This document shows positions 18,537-26,687 of a stretch of DNA of 64,000 nucleotides, in pieces. The DNA lies in assembly GCA_041395325.1 (NCBI GenBank), contig JAWLAT010000014.1, forward strand, positions 62,001 to 126,000, read 5' to 3'. The position numbers and the translations under genes were made by a program. The stretch is from JAWLAT01 sp041395325 (GTDB lineage: Bacteria; Pseudomonadota; Gammaproteobacteria; Xanthomonadales; SZUA-5). The stretch's first letter is position 1, and each line of letters opens with the position of its first letter. Below the pieces are notes generated by a model that saw only the letters and a list, made by a program, of their open reading frames with translations, did no database searches and was not told where the DNA came from.

Positions 18537-19258
18537 CCAGCGCGCTCCTGTTCCTTGCCCTGCCCCAGTGGATGCCGGGCCAGCCACGCCTTGATGACCG
18601 GCAGATCCTCGGGATGAGTGAGCTTGAGGTTGTCCGCGCTGCCCTCGATCAACCGCGGCGTGCAACCCAGGCGTTCCACCGCCATGGATTCATCGGTGAC
18701 CACGATGCCCTCGGCCGCCGCCCGCGCCAGTGCTCGCTGCAGCAAGCCGCGTGGAAACATCTGCGGGGTCTGAGCGCGCCAGTAGCGCCCGCGATCGACC
18801 GTGGTCGACGCCCGTGGCGTGTCACCATCAGCAGCCGTGCACTTGAGCGTGTCCACCACCGGCAGGGCCAGCAACGCACCGGCGGTCTCGTGCCGATATG
18901 CGAGCAATCGCGACAGCAACGCCGACGACAAACACGGGCGCGCCGCGTCGTGAACCAGCACGGCGTCGTCATCGGCGACATGAGCCGGCAGCGCCTGCAA
19001 TGCCGCGCGCACCGAATCGGCACGCTCGGCGCCACCATCGACGCGTCGAATGCGGGCATCGGTCGCGCAGGGCAAAGCCGCAAACCGGGTGTCGTCGCTG
19101 GCCAGCGCCAGCACGACACCTGCAATGTCTGGATGCGCCAACAGTCTCGCCAAGGTGTGTTCCAGCACGCAGCACTGGTCGATGGGCCAGTACTGCTTTG
19201 GCAGGTCGGCGTCGAAGCGGCGACCCCGGCCCGCTGCGGGCACAATCACCCAGGTCAC
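18527..19258 (-). CDS. ispD: 2-C-methyl-D-erythritol 4-phosphate cytidylyltransferase
   Basis: A 243-residue enzyme joining CTP and MEP to give CDP-ME. The nucleotide-binding start VIVPAAGRGRRFDADLPKQY is complete with the catalytic Arg and Lys, followed by VDGGAERADSVRAAL, VHDAARPCLS and the C-terminal ADNLKLTHPEDL. It overlaps ftsB by four bases and ispF by ten. The arrangement ftsB-ispD-ispF is the usual gammaproteobacterial one. Confidence 0.96.
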   Translation of the reverse strand: MTWVIVPAAGRGRRFDADLPKQYWPIDQCCVLEHTLARLLAHPDIAGVVLALASDDTRFAALPCATDARIRRVDGGAERADSVRAALQALPAHVADDDAVLVHDAARPCLSSALLSRLLAYRHETAGALLALPVVDTLKCTAADGDTPRASTTVDRGRYWRAQTPQMFPRGLLQRALARAAAEGIVVTDESMAVERLGCTPRLIEGSADNLKLTHPEDLPVIKAWLARHPLGQGKEQERAGCV

Positions 19259-19593
19259 GGCTGTGGTGAATCCTGCTCAGGTGCCGGCTGTGCCGGGGCT
19301 GGCAGGTCGCCGGGCTGCCCCGGTTCAACGACCTGGAAATAGCCCTCGCCCGGCGCCACCATGCCCAGCTCCTCGCGGGCGCGCTCCTCGACTGCTTCCC
19401 GACCGCTGCGCAGGTCCTCGACTTCCGCTGCCAGCGCCGCGTTGCGGGCACTCAGGCGGTCGTTCTCGGCACGCTGCGCCTGCAGGTCCCGCTCAAGTTG
19501 CCAGACCTGCCGCATGCCGCCGTCACCAAACCAGAGTCGGAACTGCAGTGCCACCAGCAGCAGCAGGAGCACCAGCATGACCCAGCGCAGCAT
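19255..19593 (-). CDS. ftsB: Cell division protein FtsB
   Basis: A 112-residue bitopic inner-membrane protein. It has a short cytoplasmic start, one membrane helix (MLVLLLLLVALQFRLWFG region), then a periplasmic coiled coil (VWQLERDLQAQRAENDRL, RNAALAAEVEDLRSGREAVE) with EERAREELGMVAPGEGYFQV, the conserved FtsB tail segment. It forms the FtsQBL complex that activates septal peptidoglycan synthesis. The last 20 residues are proline- and glutamine-rich and not conserved. It follows eno by 8 bp, as in E. coli and Xanthomonas. Confidence 0.93.
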   Translation of the reverse strand: MLRWVMLVLLLLLVALQFRLWFGDGGMRQVWQLERDLQAQRAENDRLSARNAALAAEVEDLRSGREAVEERAREELGMVAPGEGYFQVVEPGQPGDLPAPAQPAPEQDSPQP

Positions 19594-19601
19594 CGGCGGT
19601 C

Positions 19602-20891
19602 TCAGTCGACGGGCACGCGGAAGGCTGCCGGACCGGCGTAGCGGGCGGCACTGCCCAGGGCCTCCTCAATCCGCAGCAGTTGGTTGTATTTGGCCACGCG
19701 GTCGCTGCGGCACAGACTGCCGGTCTTGATCTGCGTCGCGCTGCTGGCGGCAGCCAGGTCGGCAATCGTGGTGTCCTCGGTCTCACCCGAACGATGCGAG
19801 ACCACTGCGGTGTAGCCCGCATCGGCGGCCATGCCGATCGCTTGCAGCGTCTCGGTCAGCGTACCGATCTGATTGAGCTTGATCAGGATCGAATTGGCGA
19901 TGCCCTGCTCGATGCCCCGCTGCAGCAACTGCGTGTTGGTGACAAAGAGATCGTCGCCAACCAGCTGCACGCGTTGACCCAGGCGGTCGGTGAGCTGCTT
20001 CCAACCGGCCCAATCGTCCTCGGCCATGCCGTCTTCGATGGTCAGGATCGGGTAGCGACCGCACCAGTCCGCCAGCAAATCGACCATCTGCTGCGGCGAG
20101 AGCGTCCGGCCCTCGGACTCGAGCTGGTAAGCACCATCGCGGAAGAACTCGGTGCTGGCCACATCCAGCCCCAGCCAGATATCGCGCCCGGCGCGATAGC
20201 CCGCCTTCTCGATCGCGCCCAGGATGACTTCGACCGCCGCTTCGTTGCTCGGCAGATCCGGCGCAAAACCGCCTTCGTCACCCACTGCGGTGGCCAGGCC
20301 CTTGCCCTTGAGCACCGACTTCAGGGCATGAAAGACCTCGGTGCCAGCGCGCAGCGCCTCGGCAAAATTCGGCAGGCCCACCGGCAGGATCATGAATTCC
20401 TGGAAGTCGACACTGTTGTCGGCGTGCGCGCCGCCGTTGATGATGTTCATCATCGGCACCGGCAGCACCACTTCACGATCGCCAGCCAGATGCTGCCACA
20501 GCGCCTTGCCGCGTCCCGCCGCAGCTGCATGGGCGGTCGCCAGGGAGACGGCCAACAGCGCGTTGGCGCCGAGTCGGCCCTTGTTGGGTGTCCCATCCAG
20601 ATCGATCATCCGCTGGTCGACGGCGGCCTGTTCGTCCCAACCACTGGTCTTCAGCGCCGTGGCGATCTCGCCGTTGACGTGAGCGACGGCCTGCCGGACT
20701 CCCTTGCCCAGATAGCGCGACGTGTCACCGTCCCGCAACTCGACCGCTTCATGACTGCCGGTCGAGGCCCCCGAAGGCACCGCGGCCCGACCCCAACCCC
20801 CGTTGGCCAGCCGCACCTCGGCTTCCAGCGTCGGGTTGCCACGGGAATCGAGAATCTCCCGCGCGTGGATGTGGGTGTATTCGATCGCCAT
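19602..20891 (-). CDS. eno: Enolase
   Basis: A 429-residue enolase interconverting 2-phosphoglycerate and phosphoenolpyruvate. It starts with IHAREILDSRGNPTLEAEV and carries the Mg-loop PSGASTG, the GDEGGFAP motif, metal ligands in IEDGMAEDD and LVGDDLFVTN, the catalytic lysine in ILIKLNQIGTLTET and SHRSGETEDTTIADLA. Length is standard. In many proteobacteria enolase is part of the RNase E degradosome, and rne lies just upstream of this operon on the same strand. Confidence 0.98.
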   Translation of the reverse strand: MAIEYTHIHAREILDSRGNPTLEAEVRLANGGWGRAAVPSGASTGSHEAVELRDGDTSRYLGKGVRQAVAHVNGEIATALKTSGWDEQAAVDQRMIDLDGTPNKGRLGANALLAVSLATAHAAAAGRGKALWQHLAGDREVVLPVPMMNIINGGAHADNSVDFQEFMILPVGLPNFAEALRAGTEVFHALKSVLKGKGLATAVGDEGGFAPDLPSNEAAVEVILGAIEKAGYRAGRDIWLGLDVASTEFFRDGAYQLESEGRTLSPQQMVDLLADWCGRYPILTIEDGMAEDDWAGWKQLTDRLGQRVQLVGDDLFVTNTQLLQRGIEQGIANSILIKLNQIGTLTETLQAIGMAADAGYTAVVSHRSGETEDTTIADLAAASSATQIKTGSLCRSDRVAKYNQLLRIEEALGSAARYAGPAAFRVPVD

Positions 20892-20929
20892 GCTGCGCCC
20901 TCGTGGAATGTGAGTGGTCGGATTGGATC

Positions 20930-21745
20930 TCAGGGCGCGGCCTTGGCGATGCGATCGAGTGCCTGCAAGGTCTGCAGCAACCCTCGCAGCTGCCCCAATG
21001 GCCAGGCATTGGGACCATCAGAGAGGGCGTTGTCCGGATCCGGATGCGTTTCCATGAACAGCCCGTCGATGCCCACAGCCATCGCCGCGCGTGCCAGTGC
21101 CGGCACATATTCGCGCTGACCACCGGAGCGCTCGCCCTGCCCGCCCGGCAACTGCACCGAATGGGTGGCGTCATAGATCACCGGGCAGCCGGTGTCGCGC
21201 ATGGCCACCAGCGAGCGCATGTCCGAGACCAGATTGTTGTAGCCAAAACTGACACCGCGCTCGCAGACCATGATCTGCTCATTGCCGGTGGCACGGGCCT
21301 TGTCGACCACGTGTCGCATGTCCCAGGGCGCCAGGAACTGGCCCTTCTTGATGTTGACCGGCTTGCCGGCCCTCGCCACCGCCTGAATGAAACCGGTCTG
21401 ACGGCACAACATCGCGGGCGTCTGCAGCACGTCGACCACGCTGGCCACTTCGGCGTGCGGGGTGTCTTCGTGCACATCAGTCAGCACGGGCACGCCAATC
21501 TGCGCGCGCACCTTCTCCAGGATTCTCAGGCCGCCGGCCATGCCCGGTCCACGGAAGCTCTTGTGCGAAGAGCGATTGGCCTTGTCGAAACTGGACTTGT
21601 AGATGAACGGGATACCCAGTTCGGCGGTCATCTCACGCAACTGACCGGCGGTGTCCAGCGCCAGTTGCTCGGACTCGATCACACAAGGTCCGGCGATCAG
21701 GAAGAACGGCCGACCCTCGCCGACTTCAAAGCCACAGAGCTTCAT
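20930..21745 (-). CDS. kdsA: 3-deoxy-8-phosphooctulonate (KDO-8-P) synthase, metal-type
   Basis: A 271-residue enzyme condensing PEP with arabinose-5-phosphate for lipid A core KDO. Motifs are FFLIAGPCVIESEQLAL, YKSSFDKANRSS, and METHPDPDNALSDGPNAWPL. The Cys21 in GPC, with His in YDATHSVQLPG and the Glu/Asp of the METHPDPDNA region, matches the metal-dependent class (Aquifex type); the E. coli metal-free class has Asn at the Cys place. The ATG overlaps the pyrG stop by four bases. The pairing pyrG-kdsA-eno is widespread. Confidence 0.95.
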   Translation of the reverse strand: MKLCGFEVGEGRPFFLIAGPCVIESEQLALDTAGQLREMTAELGIPFIYKSSFDKANRSSHKSFRGPGMAGGLRILEKVRAQIGVPVLTDVHEDTPHAEVASVVDVLQTPAMLCRQTGFIQAVARAGKPVNIKKGQFLAPWDMRHVVDKARATGNEQIMVCERGVSFGYNNLVSDMRSLVAMRDTGCPVIYDATHSVQLPGGQGERSGGQREYVPALARAAMAVGIDGLFMETHPDPDNALSDGPNAWPLGQLRGLLQTLQALDRIAKAAP

Positions 21746-23409
21746 CCGGTCACCGCTTCGCTGCTGCGCTGGGTGGAGCTGCGCTGCGCCTTGTAGGCCC
21801 GGGCGGCACGGACGAAGCCGATGAACAGCGGATGGCCGTCACGGGGTGTGGAGGTGAACTCGGGGTGGAACTGACAGGCCAGGAACCAGGGATGCTCGGG
21901 AATCTCGACGATCTCGACCAGCAGATCATCGATGGACTTGCCGGAGATCTGCAGACCCGCGTCTTCCAGCTGCGTGCGGTAGAGATTGTTGAACTCGTAG
22001 CGGTGCCGGTGGCGCTCGCGAACCACGTCGTCGCCATAGAGTTCCCGTGCCAGGCTGCCAGCCTTGAGCCGGCAAGGCTGGGCACCCAGCCGCATGCTGC
22101 CACCAAGGTCGGAGGTCTCGCTGCGGGTTTCCACTTCACCACTGGCCGTGCGCCATTCGGTGATCAGCGCGATGACCGGATGATCACAGTGGCGATCATT
22201 CTCGGTGCTATTCGCATTGGCCAATCCGGCCCGATGGCGGGCGAAATCGATGACGGCTGCCTGCATGCCGTAGCAGATACCGAAATACGGTACATCGTGC
22301 TCACGGGCATATTGCGCGGCCTGGATCTTGCCCTCAAAACCACGATCACCGAAGCCGCCCGGCACCAGAATGGCGTCCACGCCCTGCAACGCAGCAGCGG
22401 CACCAACCTTCTCCACTTCCTCACTTTCGATCCAGCGCAGCTTGACGCGCGTGCGCTGCTTGAAACCGCCGTGGCGCAGAGCTTCGGCCAGGCTCTTGTA
22501 GGCGTCTGAATGCTCGACGTACTTGCCGGCAATCGCGATCGTGACCTCGTCTTCGGGATGATCGCAGGCCTCGACGGTGGCCTGCCATTCCGACAGATCG
22601 ATGTCGCCGGCAGGCAGGCGCAGTTTGTCGACGACCAACGCGTCCAGGCCCTGTGAGTGCAGCCACAGCGGGATCTTGTAGATGTTGTCCAGATCCACCG
22701 CTGACACCACGGCTGGTACGGGCACATTGGTAAACAGGGCAATCTTGCGGCGCTCCGACTCGGGCAGGGTTTGCTCGCTGCGGCACAGCAGGATGTCCGG
22801 CTGAATACCAATCGAGCGCAGTTCCTTGACCGAATGCTGAGTCGGCTTGGTCTTGATCTCCCCAGCGGCGCGAATGTACGGCACCAGCGTCAGATGCATG
22901 AAGATCGCCTTGTCCGCGCCCCGCTCGATGCGCAGCTGACGAATGGCCTCCAGAAATGGCAGCGATTCGATGTCGCCGACCGTACCCCCGACTTCAACCA
23001 GCGCCACATCGAAGCCCTCGGTGGCTTCTCGGACGGCCCGCTTGATTTCGTCGGTGATGTGCGGAATGACCTGAACCGTGGCGCCCAGATAGTCGCCGCG
23101 ACGTTCCTTGCGGATGACGTTCTCGTAGATCCGGCCGGTCGTGACGTTGTTCTTGCGACTCATCCGGTTGCGGACGAAGCGCTCGTAGTGGCCGAGATCC
23201 AGATCGGTTTCGGCGCCGTCGTCGGTGACGTACACCTCGCCATGCTGGAACGGGCTCATCGTGCCCGGATCGACGTTGATGTAGGGATCGAGCTTCATCA
23301 TCGTCACGCGCAAACCACGCGCTTCCAGCAACGCGGCCAGTGACGCCGAAGCAATACCTTTACCCAGCGAGGAAACCACGCCGCCGGTGACAAAAATCAG
23401 GGGGGTCAT
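21742..23409 (-). CDS. pyrG: CTP synthase
   Basis: A 555-residue enzyme that aminates UTP to CTP using glutamine. The synthetase half begins TPLIFVTGGVVSSLGKGIAS and carries DPYINVDPGTMSPFQHGEVYV. The glutaminase half has the Cys nucleophile in YFGICYGMQ (more often GICLGMQ) and the His-Glu pair in CQFHPEFTSTP. The start at 23409 gives the canonical MTPLIFVTGG; the reading frame extends seven codons further upstream but without support. First gene of the seven-gene operon. Confidence 0.97.
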   Translation of the reverse strand: MTPLIFVTGGVVSSLGKGIASASLAALLEARGLRVTMMKLDPYINVDPGTMSPFQHGEVYVTDDGAETDLDLGHYERFVRNRMSRKNNVTTGRIYENVIRKERRGDYLGATVQVIPHITDEIKRAVREATEGFDVALVEVGGTVGDIESLPFLEAIRQLRIERGADKAIFMHLTLVPYIRAAGEIKTKPTQHSVKELRSIGIQPDILLCRSEQTLPESERRKIALFTNVPVPAVVSAVDLDNIYKIPLWLHSQGLDALVVDKLRLPAGDIDLSEWQATVEACDHPEDEVTIAIAGKYVEHSDAYKSLAEALRHGGFKQRTRVKLRWIESEEVEKVGAAAALQGVDAILVPGGFGDRGFEGKIQAAQYAREHDVPYFGICYGMQAAVIDFARHRAGLANANSTENDRHCDHPVIALITEWRTASGEVETRSETSDLGGSMRLGAQPCRLKAGSLARELYGDDVVRERHRHRYEFNNLYRTQLEDAGLQISGKSIDDLLVEIVEIPEHPWFLACQFHPEFTSTPRDGHPLFIGFVRAARAYKAQRSSTQRSSEAVTG

Positions 23410-23481
23410 GCGCTGCCCGGTAAGTACCAAACCGGGACTCTATGGTAGCGCCGAAGCGTCCCGGTGGGAATCTTCGGCGCC

Positions 23482-23503
23482 GTGCCTGCCCAAAGGCAGG
23501 CAC
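23482..23503 (-). terminator. Hairpin between rne and pyrG
   Basis: A perfect 9-bp stem GTGCCTGCC/GGCAGGCAC with CAAA loop, 5 bases past the rne stop codon. It probably limits read-through from rne into pyrG; only a weak T-content follows. Confidence 0.5.
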
Positions 23504-23508
23504 ACGGA

Positions 23509-26442
23509 TCAACCGGCATCACTGGCCGCCTTGGGGGCCTCAGATGCCGGGCTCGGCCGCGCTTCGGCCTGAGGCTTGCTCGGCCTGAGGCTTGGCTTCG
23601 GCCTGAGGCTTGGCTTCGGCCTGAGGCTTGGCTTCGGCCTGAGGCTTGGCTTCGGCCTGAGGCTTGGCTTCGGCCTGAGGCCTTCGGCCTGGGCTTGGCT
23701 TCGACCTGCGGCTTGGCTTCGGCCTGCGGCTTGGCTTCCTGAGGCTTGGCTTCGAGGCTTGGCTTCGGCCTGCGGCTTGGCTTCGGCTTCGCGGGCTTGG
23801 CTTCGGCTTGCGGCTTGAGGCTTCGGCTTGCGGCTTGGCTTCGGCTTGCGGCTTGGCTTCGGCTTGGCTTCGGCTTTGGCTTCGGCTTGCGGCTTGGCTT
23901 CGGCCTGCGGCTTGGCTTCGGCCTGCGGCTTGGCTTCGGCCTGCGGCTTGGATTCTGCCTGCGGCTTGGCTTCGGCTTGCGGCTTGGCTTCGGCTTGCGG
24001 CTTGGCTTCGGCTTGCGGCTTGGCTTCGGCCTGCGGCTTCACTTTGGCTTGCTGGTTCACGTCACCGTCAGCGCTCGCATCGGCGACCGCATCCGTCGAA
24101 ACGACCTTGCGCGACCGCGAGCGTCCGCGACTTCGGGATTCGGTGGCCGCGGCCTCGCTGACAGGTTCGCCAGCATCCTGCCAATCGCTTTCGGCATCGG
24201 CATTGTCTGCGGCATTCAGCACAGTGCCGTTCTCGCCTTCGGCGCCGGCTTCACCCTTGCCACGTCGACGTCGGCGTCCGCCACGACGGCGGCGCTTGCG
24301 CGGTGCCTCGCCGTCCGTACCGGGGGTAGCAGCCGGATTGGCATCGTTGGTCACTGTCGCAGCGGCCACTGCCACGGTCGTTGCGACGTCGCTTTGGACC
24401 AGGGCGTCGGTGCTGCCCGGCCGATCTGAGCGGGTCGCCGCATCGGCCGCTCGCGGCTGTTCTCGGCGCGGTTCCTGTCGCGGCTCCTGTCGCGATTCCT
24501 CACGACGAGTCTCGTCTCGCCGCCCTTCGTTGCCGCGTGACTCTCGCCGAGCATCGCGGTCCCCTGGACGATTGCCCTGCTCGCGCCGGCCGCTGCGTTC
24601 GTTGCGACCGCGACGTTCATTGCCATCACGGCCCTGCCGGCCGCGCTGGTCGCGACGACCGCCATCCGAGCGCGTTGTTTCGGACGATGCGGGCACAGGC
24701 GCCACTGCAACCTTGGACGCATCTCCAGCATCACCGCGGAACCAGGCCATCATGCGGGCGAACAATCCCGGACCGGACGGCGCGACCGTCGGCGCGGCGA
24801 CGTGAGTCGCGGGAGCCGGACCAGTGTCCTCTTCCTGCACCGGGATCGGGGTCGCCGAGCGCACGACGGTCACGGCCGGAGCCGGGCCACTGGTGGGCTC
24901 ACGGTCGGCGGGCGTCGGCAGCGGCGTCACCGGTTGTTGCACGCGCTGATAACTGGGGCTGCTCTCGGCCGGCATATCCGACTGGCGAGTGCGCTCAATG
25001 CGGAAACCGGGCGTCTCCAGATACTCATTGGAAACGAGGATGACAGGCACCTTGTGCCGAGCCTCGATGGCGACCAAAGCGGGGCGCTTCTCGTTGCTGA
25101 GAAAATTGCCGACGCTGACCGGCACCTCGATCACGACCTGCCCGGTTGAGGGCTTCATGGCCTCCTCTTCCAGCAAGCGCAGGATGGACAACGACAACGA
25201 TTCCACACTCCGAATGCGTCCGTGTCCGTCACATCGGGGGCACAGCTGGCCGGTGGCCTCGCCGAGGGAAGGACGCAAACGCTGCCGGGACATCTCCAGC
25301 AGACCAAAGCGTGAGATGCGACCCACCTGAACGCGGGCGCGGTCCATCTTCAGTGCTTCGCGCAGACGGTCCTCGACCTGCCGTTGATGTCGGGCGCTCT
25401 CCATATCGATGAAGTCGATGACGATCAGCCCGCCCAGATCGCGGATGCGCAGCTGGCGGGCCACTTCGTCGGCGGCCTCCAGATTGGTCTGGAAGGCGGT
25501 CTCCTCGATGTCCGTACCTTTGGTGGCGCGCGCGGAATTGATATCGACGGCGGTCAGGGCCTCACCATGATCGAAGACCATCGAGCCGCCGGATGGCAAC
25601 TTGACGGTTCGCGAATAGGCGTTCTCGATCTGGCTCTCGATCTGGAAGCGCGTGAAGAGCGGAACTGCCTCGTCGTAGAGCTTGAGCCGACGCAGGCTCT
25701 GCGGCATGACCTGCTGCATGAACTCGCGAGCCTCATCGTAGAGGCGCTCTTCGTCGATCAGAATCTCGCCAATATCGGCACGCAGATAGTCACGCAGTGC
25801 ACGAATGATCAGCTTGCTTTCCTGGTAAATCAGGAAGGCGCCGCTGCGCGCCTTGGAGGCTTCCTCGACGGCGCGCCAAACCTGCAACAGATAGTTGAGG
25901 TCCCATTGCAGCTCGGCCGCTTCTCGACCGACGCCCGCTGTGCGCACGATCAAGCCCATGCCGTCCGGCAGTTCCAGCTGGTCCATCGCCTCCTTCAGGG
26001 CCTGACGATCCTCGCCTTCGATGCGGCGTGAGACCCCACCAGCGCTGGGACTGTTGGGCATCAAGACCAGGTATCGACCGGCCAGACTGATGAAGGTGGT
26101 CAGGGCAGCACCCTTGTTGCCACGCTCTTCCTTGTCGACCTGAACCAGCAGTTCCTGCCCTTCCTTGAGCAGCTCGCGGATGCCACTCTTGTTGCTGGTT
26201 CCGGGCTGGAAATAGCTCTTGGCGATCTCCTTCAGCGGCAGGAATCCGTGACGATCGCCACCGTAGTCGACGAAGCAGGCCTCCAGACTGGGCTCAACCC
26301 GACTGATGCGAGCCTTGTAGATGTTGGCTTTCTTTTGCTCGCGGGCGGGGATTTCGATATCAAGGTCGTACAGACTCTGGCCATCGACGATCGCAACTCG
26401 CAGCTCTTCGGGCTGAGTTGCGTTGATCAACATTCTCTTCAT
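23509..26442 (-). CDS. rne: Ribonuclease E with low-complexity repeat tail
   Basis: A 977-residue essential endoribonuclease. It starts canonically (MKRMLINATQPEELRVAIVD). The catalytic half has the S1 domain (NIYKARISRVEPSLEACFVD), the DNase I-like site with the two metal aspartates in LTAVDINSARA and VIDFIDMESARHQ, and the zinc-link CPRCDGHGRI. The scaffold half carries an arginine-rich RNA-binding stretch (roughly residues 615-700) and an RRRRGGRRRRRGKG block. It ends in an 18-bp-based repeat array coding first nine QAEAKP-like units, then scrambled segments, then five LRPKPS units. The tail normally holds degradosome partner sites; none is recognisable here. The final 150 codons may be distorted by indels (see repeat entry). 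Confidence 0.93.
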   Translation of the reverse strand: MKRMLINATQPEELRVAIVDGQSLYDLDIEIPAREQKKANIYKARISRVEPSLEACFVDYGGDRHGFLPLKEIAKSYFQPGTSNKSGIRELLKEGQELLVQVDKEERGNKGAALTTFISLAGRYLVLMPNSPSAGGVSRRIEGEDRQALKEAMDQLELPDGMGLIVRTAGVGREAAELQWDLNYLLQVWRAVEEASKARSGAFLIYQESKLIIRALRDYLRADIGEILIDEERLYDEAREFMQQVMPQSLRRLKLYDEAVPLFTRFQIESQIENAYSRTVKLPSGGSMVFDHGEALTAVDINSARATKGTDIEETAFQTNLEAADEVARQLRIRDLGGLIVIDFIDMESARHQRQVEDRLREALKMDRARVQVGRISRFGLLEMSRQRLRPSLGEATGQLCPRCDGHGRIRSVESLSLSILRLLEEEAMKPSTGQVVIEVPVSVGNFLSNEKRPALVAIEARHKVPVILVSNEYLETPGFRIERTRQSDMPAESSPSYQRVQQPVTPLPTPADREPTSGPAPAVTVVRSATPIPVQEEDTGPAPATHVAAPTVAPSGPGLFARMMAWFRGDAGDASKVAVAPVPASSETTRSDGGRRDQRGRQGRDGNERRGRNERSGRREQGNRPGDRDARRESRGNEGRRDETRREESRQEPRQEPRREQPRAADAATRSDRPGSTDALVQSDVATTVAVAAATVTNDANPAATPGTDGEAPRKRRRRGGRRRRRGKGEAGAEGENGTVLNAADNADAESDWQDAGEPVSEAAATESRSRGRSRSRKVVSTDAVADASADGDVNQQAKVKPQAEAKPQAEAKPQAEAKPQAEAKPQAESKPQAEAKPQAEAKPQAEAKPQAEAKAEAKPKPSRKPKPSRKPKPQAASRSQAREAEAKPQAEAKPRSQASGSQAAGRSQAAGRSQAQAEGLRPKPSLRPKPSLRPKPSLRPKPSLRPKPSLRPSKPQAEARPSPASEAPKAASDAG
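23578..24050 (-). repeat. 18-bp tandem array in the rne tail with frame switching
   Basis: The plus-strand unit is CTTGGCTTCGGCCTGAGG or its variant with CTGCGG/TTGCGG. Copies from about 23578 to 23678 read as LRPKPS on the coding strand; copies from about 23884 to 24043 read as QAEAKP. The two peptides are the same DNA unit in different frames. Between them units are truncated by lengths not divisible by three, so the frame moves several times. No stop codon occurs in any frame of the unit on either strand. Confidence 0.85.
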
Positions 26443-26687
26443 TGGTCATCCTTGGCGCGCTCGACCCGACCGCTCTTTTTCGCCGTTCGCCTGCGCGGAA
26501 TGGACCGCAGCAGGGGCTGGCGCGTACGAGACGGAGGGGGAGCGACGCACTGCGGGGGGCCGCGCCTGCGCAATCAGCGACAATGGGGTCGTTGGCAGCG
26601 ATGGCGGCAAGCCCGTAAATTCGCGTCCTTCCTTGCCACGGTTCCCGCGAAAAAGGGACCGCACGCAGCCGAGGACTATAGCAAGCG
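26443..26687. promoter_or_regulatory. Divergent rne-rluC intergenic region
   Basis: These 245 bp hold the promoters and leaders of both genes. In E. coli the rne leader is long and mediates autoregulation by RNase E; the space here would allow a similar leader, but I cannot identify the conserved stem-loops or promoter boxes with certainty. Confidence 0.4.

Noticed and set aside
23578..24050. CRISPR-like regular repeats.
   Set aside because: Units are contiguous 18-mers without spacers and lie in frame within rne; no cas genes.
23576..24805. Plus-strand frames rich in GLRLGFG or ACGLASA opposite the rne tail.
   Set aside because: The 18-bp unit is stop-free in all frames, so these are by-products of the repeat.
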